Source: Microbacterium gorillae (GTDB lineage Bacteria; Actinomycetota; Actinomycetes; Actinomycetales; Microbacteriaceae). From it: a DNA stretch of 64,000 bases. The stretch lies in NCBI RefSeq assembly GCF_000826185.2, contig NZ_LN648875.1:1174356-1238355 (forward strand), written 5' to 3'. Shown here in pieces: positions 55,293 to 64,000 of this stretch. A program made the position numbers and the translations under genes. Each line of letters begins with the position of its first letter. Position 1 is the stretch's first letter. The notes beneath the pieces were generated by a model, which worked only from the letters and a program-made list of their open reading frames with translations, did not search any database and had not been told where the DNA came from.

Positions 55293-56003
55293 TCACGTCA
55301 GCGTGCGCACGTCCAGGGGTGTTTCGACGACCTCGCCGTCGACGACGTCGAGCCGCAGCGCCAGGGGGGTCGGCGCCGTGCTCACCGCCTCGACGAACGC
55401 GGTGCCGTCGAAGTGCAGGGAGTCGAGGTTGCCGCACGCCCAGCCGGCGGGGAGCTCACCGCTGAGCAGTGCGCCGTGCACGAGTGGACGCCGCTGGTCC
55501 TCGGCGTCATAGTGCGGCGAGAAGCTGCCCGGCACGAGACCGAGTCCCTCCGGGAGCAGTCGGAGTGTGGGGCCGTAGCTGTCGGTCGTACCGCCCTCGA
55601 ACCAGCAGATGCCGCCCGCGCTGCCGCCGGTGAAGACGACGTCGGTGTTCGCCGGGTCCGCGAACATGTCCCGCAGGATGGTGTCCACGCCCTGGCGGTG
55701 CCAGACGTCGTACATGTTCGCGGTGTTGCCGCCGCCGACGTGGATGACGTCGAAACCGGTGATCCAGTCGGTGAGATCGTCGCGATCCCGGGCGAACAGC
55801 GGCAGGTGGTGGGGAGCGCAGCGGTCGGCGTCGAAGGTCTGGTAGTAGCTCAGGATGTAATCCGGCCGGTCCCCGGTCGCGGTGCCGAGGAAGAGGACAC
55901 GTGGTCGCTGCTTCCCGGTGAGCTCGAGGACGTACGCGTGGGTCGGATCGGTCCGCCGATCCATCATGACCTTGCCCGCTCCGGTCGCGACGATATGCAC
56001 CAT
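55293..56003 (-). CDS. pepE: Peptidase E (S51), Asp-X dipeptidase-like
   Basis: 236-aa enzyme of family S51. Nucleophile motif GGSAGGICWFEGG (Ser near residue 127); catalytic-region HVGGGNTANMYDVW; and a His/Asp region around FSPHYDAEDQRR. PepE cleaves Asp-X dipeptides and acts in the cytoplasm. First gene of the operon with a dicarboxylate carrier and an amidohydrolase. Confidence 0.9.
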   Translation of the reverse strand: MVHIVATGAGKVMMDRRTDPTHAYVLELTGKQRPRVLFLGTATGDRPDYILSYYQTFDADRCAPHHLPLFARDRDDLTDWITGFDVIHVGGGNTANMYDVWHRQGVDTILRDMFADPANTDVVFTGGSAGGICWFEGGTTDSYGPTLRLLPEGLGLVPGSFSPHYDAEDQRRPLVHGALLSGELPAGWACGNLDSLHFDGTAFVEAVSTAPTPLALRLDVVDGEVVETPLDVRTLT

Positions 56004-56089
56004 GCCGTCACGCTAGCCGCGGGCCTCGGGGGCTCGGAAGGTCACGGGCTACGGAGGAAGACCCCCAGACTGCGCGACTTTGCACCCGG

Positions 56090-57562
56090 TCATCCCGCAG
56101 TTTCCAGCCGGCCTTGCGCTCGGCCTGTCCCGTCCGCACCCGAAGGCTGCTGTCGCGCGGTGATGCGCATCCGGATTCTGATCGACCGGGGAGGGGGGTC
56201 AGAAGGGGCATGGGCCCTCGGGAAGACGACGGTGCGGGGTGGTTTGTCGATGTAGGTGACGCCGAGGGGGCTGGTCCAGCGGATGAGTCCGCCGGGGAGG
56301 TTGTCGGCTTTCCATCTGGTGTGGTGTTTGAGGGTGTGGTGTCTGCGGCAGAAGTGGCCGAGGTTGCTGATCGCGGTCGGCCCACCGTGGGCGGCGTCGA
56401 TGGTGTGATCCGCATCGGAGCGGATCGCGGGGTACCGGCATCCGGGGAATCGGCAGTGCTCATCCCGAACCCGGAGGATCCGGCGTTGGTCGGCGGAGGG
56501 CTGGTACCGGTCGATTTCCAACACATGCCCCGTCGTCGGGTTCACGAACAGGCGGTCCCATCCGGGAGCGTTGCCCGCCAGGGCACGGGCTGTTTCGGTG
56601 TCGATCGGGCCGTGCCCGACCAACTCCGCCACACCAGGAAGACCACCGGTGGGAGGGCCCTCGCCCTCCGTGGTGGTGGTGGTGAGGATGCTGACGGGGA
56701 TGTTCACCTGCACGTGGGCGCGGATCCCGGTGAGCCCGTCGCCGGCGGCGGTCGGGTCGGCGGTCAGCAGGAGGTCGGCGAACACGTCGGCTTGGATCTG
56801 CGCCAACGTCCGCTCATCCCGCTCGAGGTTCTTGCCCGTGCCGTCACCGCTGTCCGTGCCGTCAGGGGCGACGGTCACGGTGGCGGTGGCCTCGCGACCA
56901 CCCGTCTTGCGGCGGTTTTTGATGCGGCGGGCGGTGGCGTGCAGGCGGTCGGCGATGCCGTGGGCCTCCACAGTGGGTAGATGGGCGTACAGGTCGCTCA
57001 TCCCGTCCTCCCCGTCCCGCACCTCCACACACCGGGCCGCCCGGGCGGCCTGGTGGCGTTCGTTGATGCTGTCGGTGCGGGCGGCGTCCGCGGTCATCGC
57101 GATCCGGCGCCGCAACCGTGCGGTCGATTCGGCCTCGGCGATCGGGACGGCTTCGGCCTCGAACCGTCCCCGCCGGGTTTCGTCCTCGATCGGACACCCC
57201 GCCTCGATGATGGCCCGAGCATGAGCCAGACTGATCCGCCCGCCCGCGAGAGCCGCGTGGGTGAGGGGGAACCGGTGCACCAGGGTGAACGCGTCCGACA
57301 GCTGGCTTTGAATGACCCGGTCGCTGACCCGCAGGGCGGTGCCGAGCTCGGCGGACACGTCCCGGACGGTGAGGTCATGTTCCCGCCCGGACCCGCCGGC
57401 CCCCTCGGCCCGCGCCTGCGCGACATCCAGCACCGCGGCGCACAGGGACGCGTCCCGCGCCTGCAACCGGGCGATCTCCGCCCGCACCCGCACGACGTCC
57501 GCGACCAGGACCCGCAACCGCGCGTCCGAGCCCCGCCCCGGGGTGTTCGTGTCTGATGTCAT
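56090..57562 (-). CDS. DUF222/13E12-type HNH endonuclease
   Basis: 490-aa actinobacterial protein: DUF222 domain (about 15-330), then an HNH nuclease motif (CRFPGCRYPAIRSDADHTIDAAHGGPT region and FCRRHHTLKHH, about 385-430). Start ATG 57562 with GGGAG upstream; the longer frame to 57634 lacks a signal. A family often repeated in actinobacterial genomes; the cellular role is unknown. A TAACTA box at 57591-57596 may be its -10. Confidence 0.88.
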   Translation of the reverse strand: MTSDTNTPGRGSDARLRVLVADVVRVRAEIARLQARDASLCAAVLDVAQARAEGAGGSGREHDLTVRDVSAELGTALRVSDRVIQSQLSDAFTLVHRFPLTHAALAGGRISLAHARAIIEAGCPIEDETRRGRFEAEAVPIAEAESTARLRRRIAMTADAARTDSINERHQAARAARCVEVRDGEDGMSDLYAHLPTVEAHGIADRLHATARRIKNRRKTGGREATATVTVAPDGTDSGDGTGKNLERDERTLAQIQADVFADLLLTADPTAAGDGLTGIRAHVQVNIPVSILTTTTTEGEGPPTGGLPGVAELVGHGPIDTETARALAGNAPGWDRLFVNPTTGHVLEIDRYQPSADQRRILRVRDEHCRFPGCRYPAIRSDADHTIDAAHGGPTAISNLGHFCRRHHTLKHHTRWKADNLPGGLIRWTSPLGVTYIDKPPRTVVFPRAHAPSDPPPRSIRIRMRITARQQPSGADGTGRAQGRLETAG

Positions 57563-57927
57563 GCCCCCATTCTCCCACCGCAGGGGAACATAGTTACCAG
57601 ACTCAGTGCGTTTTCCGTAGTATCTCGTCGACACTACGCACGCTTCACCCCGACCTCATCCAGCCCCCGCCCACCGCTCTCCCGCAACCATCCCGGGCCA
57701 CCAGCACACACCTCGCGTCAACCCAAAGACCCGACACAGATCCGCGGAATCGCAACCGTAAACGTGAGCCGCTGTCGGAATCCGAACCACCTGACGGACT
57801 CGGCCCTCCCCAGCGTCCTGAACCGGACCACCCCCGAATCGCGAGCCGATCCCCAATGCACCCAAAAGAACGAACATTCGAGACTCCGACAACCAAAACC
57901 CTCATCCAACATGAGCGCAAACTCCGC
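57563..57927. other. Gene-free interval between the HNH gene and the gntR operon
   Basis: About 365 bp with lower GC than its neighbours. Contains the HNH promoter and a short inverted repeat, CGTAGT/ACTACG (57616-57621 / 57633-57638). One open frame spans it (57556-57966), but it has no ribosome site, high Pro/Ser/Arg content and no family similarity, so it is not called. Confidence 0.55.
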
Positions 57928-57970
57928 TTGACATCACGCCGGTTCGGTGGTTCATTAGTCGAGTAACTAA
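57928..57970 (+). promoter_or_regulatory. Promoter and operator of the gntR-ABC operon
   Basis: TTGACA (57928-57933) and TTCATT (57951-57956) are spaced 17 bp. The inverted repeat TTAGT-N6-ACTAA (57955-57970) overlaps the -10 and start-point region, a good place for GntR autoregulation. Confidence 0.65.
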
Positions 57971-57991
57971 CCAAAGCACCGGAGGTGTCGT

Positions 57992-58375
57992 GTGATCGAG
58001 GAAGGCAAGCCGCTCTTCGTGCAGATCGCCGAGATGGTCGAGGACTCGATCGTGGACGGCACGCTGCCCGAGGGTGCGCAGGCGCCGTCCACGACCGAAC
58101 TCGCCACCTTCCACCGCATCAATCCGGCCACCGCCGCGAAGGGAGTGAACATGCTCGTCGACAAGGGTGTCCTCCTCAAGCGCCGCGGCATCGGGATGTT
58201 CGTCGCCGAGGGCGCACGCGATGTGCTGCTCGCCGAGCGACGGGACGCGTTCGCGGAACGGTTCGTCGACCCGCTGCTCCTCGAGGCCGGGAAGCTCGAG
58301 CTCTCCGCTGACGACCTCGCCGCCCTCATCCGCTCCCGCGCCACGAGCGCGAAGACTCGAAAGGATCCGCAGTGA
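57992..58375 (+). CDS. GntR-family regulator, YtrA-like
   Basis: 127-aa repressor with a winged HTH (about 10-75; GAQAPSTTELATFHRINPATAAKGVNML region) and a short C-terminal helical tail, typical of the YtrA subgroup that controls ABC transporters. GTG 57992 with CGGAGG upstream; the stop overlaps the ABC ATPase start (GTGA). Confidence 0.9.
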   Translation: MIEEGKPLFVQIAEMVEDSIVDGTLPEGAQAPSTTELATFHRINPATAAKGVNMLVDKGVLLKRRGIGMFVAEGARDVLLAERRDAFAERFVDPLLLEAGKLELSADDLAALIRSRATSAKTRKDPQ

Positions 58376-59274
58376 CCTCCGTCATCGACGTCACCGGCCT
58401 GACCAAGGCCTATCGGGAGACCGTCGCCCTGGACGATGTGTCCCTCCACCTGGATGAGAACGTCATCTACGGACTGCTCGGCCGCAACGGTGCCGGCAAG
58501 TCCACCCTGATGTCCATCCTCACCGCGCAGAACTTCGCCACGTCCGGCGACGTGCAGGTGTTCGGCGAGCAGCCGTACGAGAACGCCCGCGTGCTCAGCC
58601 GCATGTGCTTCGTGCGGGAGAGCCAGCGCTACCCGGACGCGTTCACGCCGCGCCACGCGTTCGCCGCCGCCGCGATGTGCTTCGAGGATTGGGACCAGAG
58701 CCTCGCCGACGATCTCGTCCGTGAGTTCCGGTTGCCGATGAAGCGGCGCATCAAGAAGCTCTCCCGCGGGCAGCTGTCCGCGGTCGGCGTCATCATCGGG
58801 CTGGCCGCCCGCGCCGAGATCACGTTCTTCGATGAGCCGTACCTGGGTCTGGACGCCGTGGCCCGGCAGATCTTCTACGACCGCCTGCTCGCCGACTACG
58901 CCGAGCACCCCCGCACGATCGTGCTGTCCAGCCACCTGATCGACGAGGTCGCGAACCTGCTCGAGCACGTCATCGTGCTGGACGAGGGGCGCGTCATCAT
59001 CGATGCCTCGGCCGATGACCTGCGCGGCCGCGCTGTCACGATCGTCGGTGATTCCACGGCCGTCGAGCGTTTCGCCGCCGGCCGGGAGATCCTCCACACC
59101 GAGAGCCTCGGCCGGGTCACCTCGGCCACGGTGCTCGGCACCCTCACCGCGGACGACCGTGCGCGCCTCGCCGACGCCGACCTGGAGGTCGCACCGGTGT
59201 CGCTGCAGCAGCTCGTGGTCCGCCTCACGCAGCGCGACGAGGCCGCGCACACCGCGACGGAGGTCGCCTCATGA
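58372..59274 (+). CDS. ABC transporter ATP-binding protein
   Basis: 300-aa ATPase: Walker A GLLGRNGAGKSTLM (about 38-51), signature LSRGQLSAVGVIIGLA (modified LSGGQ), Walker B ITFFDEPYLGLD, and a C-terminal regulatory-type region. GTG 58372 and the permease start (ATGA) show coupling on both sides. Exporter-type cassette; cargo unknown. Confidence 0.93.
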   Translation: MTSVIDVTGLTKAYRETVALDDVSLHLDENVIYGLLGRNGAGKSTLMSILTAQNFATSGDVQVFGEQPYENARVLSRMCFVRESQRYPDAFTPRHAFAAAAMCFEDWDQSLADDLVREFRLPMKRRIKKLSRGQLSAVGVIIGLAARAEITFFDEPYLGLDAVARQIFYDRLLADYAEHPRTIVLSSHLIDEVANLLEHVIVLDEGRVIIDASADDLRGRAVTIVGDSTAVERFAAGREILHTESLGRVTSATVLGTLTADDRARLADADLEVAPVSLQQLVVRLTQRDEAAHTATEVAS

Positions 59275-59957
59275 AGCACGTGATCCAGGCCGCGCGCCTG
59301 CAGAACCTCAGCCGGATGACGTTCATCGGCATCCCGGCCATCATCTTCGTGGGAACCTTCCTGCTCAACCTCGCGATCTTCTTCGTGATCCCCGGCGACG
59401 GACCGAAGTACAGCGGCGCCGTCCAGGCCGTCATCTGGTATCTGACCGGCGTCGGCGTGCAGGCCATGTCGCTGAACTTCCCGTTCTCCCAGGCGATGAG
59501 CATCACGCGCAAGCACTTCTACCTCGGCACCCTGCTGGTCGCCGGGATCACCACCGCGTCCGTCGCCCTGCTGTTCACCGTGATGGCAGGACTGGAAGAG
59601 GCCACCGGCGGCTGGTGGCGCAACGGCGTGATGTTCCGGATCCCGGGGATCTGGTCCCAGGGTCCCGTGATCGCCTTCCTGATCTGGTTCGTCCTGAGCT
59701 CGCTGCTGTTCCTGCTGGGGTTCCTCGGCGCGACCGTGTACCGGCGCTGGGGTGTGACGGCGCTCGTGAGCGCGAGCCTGGTGTTGGGCCTCGTGCTGGT
59801 CGGCGCGGTCTTCCTCATCACCAAGCTCGAAGCCTGGGGCTCGATCTGGACGTGGTTCGCGAACACGAGCGCACTCGGTCTGGCGCTGTACGGGCTCGCC
59901 GCCGTCGTCGTCCTGGCCGCACTGATCTATCTCCCGCTGCGGCGCGCGACCCCGTGA
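59271..59957 (+). CDS. ABC transporter permease
   Basis: 228-aa membrane protein with six hydrophobic segments (about 16-40, 55-70, 82-105, 130-160, 170-190, 200-222). Starts in the stop of the ATPase gene (ATGA at 59271-59274). Partner of the ATPase in the exporter controlled by the GntR protein. Confidence 0.88.
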   Translation: MKHVIQAARLQNLSRMTFIGIPAIIFVGTFLLNLAIFFVIPGDGPKYSGAVQAVIWYLTGVGVQAMSLNFPFSQAMSITRKHFYLGTLLVAGITTASVALLFTVMAGLEEATGGWWRNGVMFRIPGIWSQGPVIAFLIWFVLSSLLFLLGFLGATVYRRWGVTALVSASLVLGLVLVGAVFLITKLEAWGSIWTWFANTSALGLALYGLAAVVVLAALIYLPLRRATP

Positions 59958-60028
59958 GGACGCTTCACGTGGCGCCCCGATCCCGCCATGATCGACGCGG
60001 TACCGCCGCGGGGACATAGGCTGACCTC

Positions 60029-60748
60029 GTGGAATGGTGGAACGCATGGTGGGTGCTCATCCCGATCGCCGGAATGGTGGTCGGTGTGATCAACCGCGGC
60101 CAGGCGGGTCGGCTGCGTCAGGCGAAGTACAAGCACGAGTTGGAGATGCAGCGGATGCAGCTGCAGGCGCAGCAGCAACCGGCCGTCGAGTCGACCCAGC
60201 GGGATGCACTCACCCCACCGGTCTCGGACGACGACCAGCTCGCCCGCGTCATGGCAGAGCACGACGAGGTCACCGGGCGCTGGCTCGACTACGAACTGGA
60301 CGTCGCCAAACTCATCGCGTTCCCCGCGATGAGCGATGGACGGCGTGACCTCACCGCCGCCTTCCTCCGCGCGAAGCGGACCGCCGACAGCCTGCGTCCG
60401 CGATCCGCGGACGCGAAGCTCACGTCGGAGCAGATGACGGCCTACCGCGACGCCGTGACGGACTACGCCGTGAAGTTCGACATCGCCGAACAGGACGCCC
60501 GCCGCATCCGAGACGCCGACTTCACCGCGGACGAACGCTCACGCCTGGACCGCGCCCGGCAGCTGCTGAAGACCGCAGTGGACACGTCGGCGACGAACGC
60601 CGAGCGTCAGCTCGCCTACCGACGCGTCCGGGACGAGATCGACGGACTGATCGTGCTGTCCCCGGAGGCGGTGACCATCCTGGAGACGAAGGTCGGCAAG
60701 GAGATCACTCCGGGTCCTGCGACCGGCGCGACCCCACCAGCGGGATGA
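60029..60748 (+). CDS. Membrane-anchored helical protein, unknown function
   Basis: 239-aa protein: N-terminal helix (MEWWNAWWVLIPIAGMVVGV), then a Gln/Met/Lys-rich helical stretch (about 30-60), and a long charged helical domain (about 80-215) with EQDARRIRDADFTADERSRL-type heptads. GTG 60029 is six bases after TAGGCT (leaderless). Its 3' end overlaps the convergent gene at 60705 by 44 bp. Confidence 0.7.
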   Translation: MEWWNAWWVLIPIAGMVVGVINRGQAGRLRQAKYKHELEMQRMQLQAQQQPAVESTQRDALTPPVSDDDQLARVMAEHDEVTGRWLDYELDVAKLIAFPAMSDGRRDLTAAFLRAKRTADSLRPRSADAKLTSEQMTAYRDAVTDYAVKFDIAEQDARRIRDADFTADERSRLDRARQLLKTAVDTSATNAERQLAYRRVRDEIDGLIVLSPEAVTILETKVGKEITPGPATGATPPAG

Positions 60749-60917
60749 CGCTGGCGACCACCAGGCACACGATTCCGCCGCTGAACACCAGCACCTCGAC
60801 CAGGCCCGTCCGGCCCGCGACGCCGGTCCACCCATGGCTCGACAGCATCACGACCCAGACCACGATCAACACCGCACCGGCCAGCGCCAGCACGCCCGCC
60901 ACGATCCGTCCGATCAT
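60705..60917 (-). CDS. 70-aa two-helix membrane protein
   Basis: Small protein with two hydrophobic helices (about 3-24 and 38-60). ATG 60917 has GGAGGAG just upstream, so it is preferred over the open frame to 61049. Overlaps the end of the preceding convergent gene. Function unknown. Confidence 0.65.
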   Translation of the reverse strand: MIGRIVAGVLALAGAVLIVVWVVMLSSHGWTGVAGRTGLVEVLVFSGGIVCLVVASVIPLVGSRRSQDPE

Positions 60918-61140
60918 CGCCTCCTCCGTCCCGCACTGCCCTCGTGAGCATCGTACGGTGCGGAGCACGCGGCGGCCGCGCGTCGGCGCGTGAGAAATCT
61001 TCCCCGCACGAGGGAGGCCCCGGACCGCGGCCCGGGCGTAGCGTTGCACCCACGCGAGACCTGCTGGGGTGGACGGTCATCGTGTTCGTCTGCGCCGTGG
61101 TGCCGATCGTCGTCATCCCGTGCCCGCGACCGGACTCTCG

Positions 61141-62016
61141 TCAGGCGCTGAAGCGTTTGTGCGTCCGACCGCCCGGCACGATCTCGACGTCGCGGACGTC
61201 GGGATCGTCGAGTTCGCGAACCACGAAGTCCAGCAGTTCCTCGTTCGAGTTCACCACGATGCTGACCAGCAGGTTCCAGTCGCCACTGGTGGCGGTCGCC
61301 ATCCGGCACTGCGGGTGCGCCCCGAGCCGTTCGCCCAGGCGCCGGACGGAACGCGGTGCGACCCGGACCCACAGCAGCGCATCGATGTGTCCGTCGAACA
61401 GGTCCGGGTCGGCGTCGACGACGTACGCGATCACCTGCTCGTCGGCGAGGCGATGCCGGCGCCGGAGCACGGTGCTGGCGTCAACGCCCAGCTTTGCGGC
61501 CAGCGCGGGCGCCTCCGCCCGGCCGTCGATGCCGAGCAGCTGAATCAGGCGTCGATCCAGTTCGTCCAGCGGCCGCGGCGGCCGCGGAACCGTCAGGCGA
61601 GCTTCCTCGTTCCACACCGTGAGCATCTGCGCGGCCCGATAGTCGTTCACCGGGATGTCCGGCGGCAGCGTCGCCAGGATGGACTCGCGACTGCGCGCGG
61701 CCGACAGCACCCCGGCCGTGATCTCGCCGCCGTCCCGCGCCGTCCGCACCCAACGGGCACGCGGCCACGCCGCGAGCGCCGCAGCCATCGCATCCGCATG
61801 ACGGGGCTCCGCCCCCAGACGCACGATCCACGCCGAACGCCCCTCGAAGGACGGATGCACGCGAGCGACGACGCGGACCGCTCCGGAAACGCGCAGGGCC
61901 TCGAGCCGTCGCTGCGCGGTACGCGCGCTCGTACCCGTGGTCTCACCCAGCTCGCGCAGACTCATGAGCGGGTTCTGACGCAACGCGGCGACGATCCCAT
62001 GATCAACGTCGTCCAT
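61141..62016 (-). CDS. Lrp/AsnC-family regulator with two repeated units
   Basis: 291-aa regulator. Two AsnC-type HTH units are visible: near the start (AALRQNPLMSLRELGETTG) and again near residue 155 (LDELDRRLIQLLGIDGRA, PALAAKLGVDASTVLRRRHRL), each followed by a ligand-type domain. So it is a tandem-fused form about twice the normal AsnC length. Probably senses an amino acid or related metabolite and may control the divergent MFS gene. Confidence 0.85.
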   Translation of the reverse strand: MDDVDHGIVAALRQNPLMSLRELGETTGTSARTAQRRLEALRVSGAVRVVARVHPSFEGRSAWIVRLGAEPRHADAMAAALAAWPRARWVRTARDGGEITAGVLSAARSRESILATLPPDIPVNDYRAAQMLTVWNEEARLTVPRPPRPLDELDRRLIQLLGIDGRAEAPALAAKLGVDASTVLRRRHRLADEQVIAYVVDADPDLFDGHIDALLWVRVAPRSVRRLGERLGAHPQCRMATATSGDWNLLVSIVVNSNEELLDFVVRELDDPDVRDVEIVPGGRTHKRFSA

Positions 62017-62184
62017 GTCCCCGTCTCCCCGGCACCGTCCCCCGACGGCGCATGAGGCGATGCTACCGGTTTATTCCTGCACCACAGAAGACCGTGCCGC
62101 TTGATCACTGCAGCTCTCTTTCACGGAATGCCGACTGCACTCCATGATGCGCACAGCACCCCTGTGTGCGAGAAGGGACTGCGC

Positions 62185-63684
62185 GTGCCCGAATTCATCG
62201 TCGAGGAACCGCGGGATCGGCCGTCCGGCGAACCCGAGGGTGGCCCCACGCGAGCAACCGCCCACATCTCGACGCAGTCCGACCCGGTCCCGGTCGTCGG
62301 CGGTGCGACCGGTCTGATCGTCTTCGCGAGCGTCCTCGGACTCTTCGCGGCTCTGCAGCACACCCTGGCGCTGCCGATCGTCCTCGCGCAGTTCGGGCCC
62401 CGACCCTCCGCGGATCCGGTGGGAGCGGCCTGGGCGGCATCGCTCACCTGGTTGTTGACGGCGGCGGCCGCGCCGACAGCAGGGGCCCTGTCCGACCGGT
62501 TCGGCCGGCGACCGGTCATCGTCGTCTGCGTCTCCGCGCTGATCCTCGGCTCCGTGGTCGGACCGCTCGGGCAGGGCTACGTCGCGGAGCTGACCACCGT
62601 GCTCCTCGGCCGCGCGCTGCAGGGCATCGGTGCGGCCGTCGTGCCGGTGCTGTTCGCGGCCATCCGGGACTTCGTCCCGACCCGGCGGCGCAACATCGCG
62701 ATCGCGGCCGCCGGGGCGGCGATCGGTGTCGGTGGGGTGCTCGGGATCCCGCTGACCACGGCCGCCTTCCCGGCGCTCGGGTGGCGTCCGATCTTCCTGA
62801 TCAGCGCGGCGGCGAGCGTGCTGCTGCTGATCGCGATCCCGTTCTGCGTGCCGACCGGCGCTGAGCGGAACCGCGCACGGCCGCAGGTCCTGCGCGTTTC
62901 GATGTTCACGCTGACGACCGTGACGGCGGTGGTCGGCACGATCATGGGCGCGCTCACCGGGTGGACCTCGCCCGGCTTCCTGCTCTTGGTGGGGGTCACC
63001 GTCCTGGCGTGGGTGGTGACGACGGTGGCGGACGCGCGCGCCCGTCGCGCCGCACCCGGTGCGATCACCCTGTCGCGCGTCCTCGCCCTGCACGCGGTGG
63101 CGCTGCTGCTCGGCTTCATCGTGCTGGCGAATGCGCTGGTGACCGCGCTGCAGTTGCAGGAGGAGCAGTTCGGACCGCTGCACCTGAGCGTGCTGGCCCC
63201 GGCGCTGACGCTCGTGCTTCTCGCCGCGGTGATGTTCTTCGTCGCGCCGCTCGGCGCGGTGATCGCCGACCGCTTCCGGCCATCGCGCGTGCTGGTCGTC
63301 GGCGGTGTCACGTCCCTGGTCGGACTCATCCTGCGCGTCACGGTCTCGCCGACCGAGCTGTACGCCCTCGTCTGGGTCGTCCTGACCGCCATCGGCGTCG
63401 CTCTCGCGACCGCAGCGGTCCCGATGATCGTGAATGAGGTCACCTCCGCGGCGGCCGCCGGCGCTGTGCTCGGACGGCACCAGTCGCTGCGCCTGCTCGG
63501 TGTCGCGATCGCGGCAGCGGTCACCGTCTCCGTCACCCTGCACTCCGTCACCCAAGCGGAGGACCGACAGGTGCCGGACTGGACGGCGTTCACGGTCATC
63601 CTGCTGGTCGCCGCCGGCGCGGCCGCGGTCGTCACCGCACTCAGCCTCTTCCTCGCCTCACCCCGACGTCGCCGAGCGGACTGA
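62185..63684 (+). CDS. MFS exporter
   Basis: 499-aa major facilitator with about fourteen hydrophobic segments, motif A LSDRFGRRPVI (near residue 100), and a second motif-like VIADRFRPSRVLV. Probable drug/H+ antiporter. GTG 62185 is preferred because AGAAGGGA precedes it; the frame remains open to 62101 without a ribosome site. Divergent from the AsnC-type regulator. Confidence 0.88.
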   Translation: MPEFIVEEPRDRPSGEPEGGPTRATAHISTQSDPVPVVGGATGLIVFASVLGLFAALQHTLALPIVLAQFGPRPSADPVGAAWAASLTWLLTAAAAPTAGALSDRFGRRPVIVVCVSALILGSVVGPLGQGYVAELTTVLLGRALQGIGAAVVPVLFAAIRDFVPTRRRNIAIAAAGAAIGVGGVLGIPLTTAAFPALGWRPIFLISAAASVLLLIAIPFCVPTGAERNRARPQVLRVSMFTLTTVTAVVGTIMGALTGWTSPGFLLLVGVTVLAWVVTTVADARARRAAPGAITLSRVLALHAVALLLGFIVLANALVTALQLQEEQFGPLHLSVLAPALTLVLLAAVMFFVAPLGAVIADRFRPSRVLVVGGVTSLVGLILRVTVSPTELYALVWVVLTAIGVALATAAVPMIVNEVTSAAAAGAVLGRHQSLRLLGVAIAAAVTVSVTLHSVTQAEDRQVPDWTAFTVILLVAAGAAAVVTALSLFLASPRRRRAD

Positions 63685-63685
63685 A

Positions 63686-64000
63686 TCAGTCCACGACGAT
63701 CCCCCGCGCCCGCAGCAGATCGCGGACCGGCTCGGCGATCATCCCGTCCGGGTCCGTCACCCGACGCAGGGCGGGCAGCGCTTCCAGATCCGCGGCCGGG
63801 AGTGCGGTGAGGTCGTACCGCCCGTCGGTGGCGTCGGCGGTCGGATCGAGCTGGCGGTACACCTCGGCGGCGCGGGAGAAGCGCAGGTCCGTCACGACCG
63901 CAGCGTGCTCCTCGGGGATCGGGAAGCCGCGGAACCAGTCGGTGACCGCGGCACCCGGGTGCAGGGCGGGCGGCATCGTGAAGGCGGGAAGCACGGCACC
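63686..64000 (-). CDS. C-terminal part of an unidentified protein, 5' end outside window
   Basis: The frame is open to the window edge and ends at 63686, directly after the MFS stop (convergent, 1-bp gap). The visible 105 codons contain MPPALHPGAAVTDWFRGFP and end LLRARGIVVD. No family recognised. The GTG at 63994 may be internal. Confidence 0.5.
   Translation of the reverse strand, partial: GAVLPAFTMPPALHPGAAVTDWFRGFPIPEEHAAVVTDLRFSRAAEVYRQLDPTADATDGRYDLTALPAADLEALPALRRVTDPDGMIAEPVRDLLRARGIVVD

Noticed and set aside
57556..57966. 136-codon open frame before the gntR operon
   Set aside because: No ribosome site, Pro/Arg/Ser-rich composition and it covers the predicted promoter.

Overview
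The window is 64 kb of high-GC actinobacterial DNA that looks like a Microbacteriaceae chromosome (Microbacterium-like). The reasons are the strong G/C bias at third codon positions, actinobacterial families (KdpF-type mini-subunit, DUF3516 helicase, DUF222/HNH protein, DUF3060 and DUF4190 envelope proteins, an ECF42-like sigma factor with its YCII partner), frequent GTG starts, and many genes with a TANNNT -10 box 6-7 bases before the start codon (leaderless mRNAs). The genus is inferred from style and content, not from a marker gene.

Layout. 1-1.7 kb: end of a zinc-metallopeptidase-like gene and a TerC-family membrane protein. 1.9-9.9 kb: a complete potassium-uptake operon, an extra 27-aa membrane peptide then kdpF-A-B-C-D-E; kdpD carries a 92-bp tandem duplication that changes its C-terminus. 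10-18.6 kb: housekeeping and small envelope genes (zinc-type alcohol dehydrogenase, ABC-F ATPase, lipoproteins, DUF3516 helicase) and a free-standing 34-codon ORF. 18.7-22.5 kb: a five-gene operon of OmpA-domain lipoprotein with strict 17-residue repeats, DUF3060 lipoprotein, DUF4190 protein, response regulator and histidine kinase, preceded by a three-half-site operator. 22.6-26.6 kb: lipoprotein, a sugar-permease fragment, SRPBCC protein, and a divergent SDR / MmyB-like regulator pair.

26.8-35.2 kb is the accessory part. hrpB is frame-broken by a 151-bp tandem duplication. Next come a DUF3427 helicase tail, a (CAGCGA)13 microsatellite, and an MT-A70 adenine methyltransferase with a C-terminal HTH, divergent from mcrB-mcrC across a short region with two 13-bp iterons. 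The island ends at a decayed IS256-family transposase. The methyltransferase/McrBC arrangement is the best candidate for a little-described restriction-modification or defence unit.

35-64 kb returns to core DNA: zinc-ribbon SDR, ECF sigma/YCII pair, two paralogous TetR genes divergent from an MMPL exporter with a palindromic operator, phosphotransferase, MmpS-like surface protein, purL, lipoprotein and hydrolase. It continues with an operon of peptidase E, Dcu-type C4-dicarboxylate carrier and N-formylglutamate-amidohydrolase-like protein (acidic-peptide use), an HNH protein, a GntR-ABC exporter operon, a double AsnC regulator and an MFS exporter.

Several genes are broken: kdpD (tail), hrpB, the DUF3427 helicase, a permease, a MazG-like gene, a SAM methyltransferase and an IS256 transposase. 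The lesions are small duplications, internal deletions or truncations. No tRNA, rRNA or CRISPR array was found.
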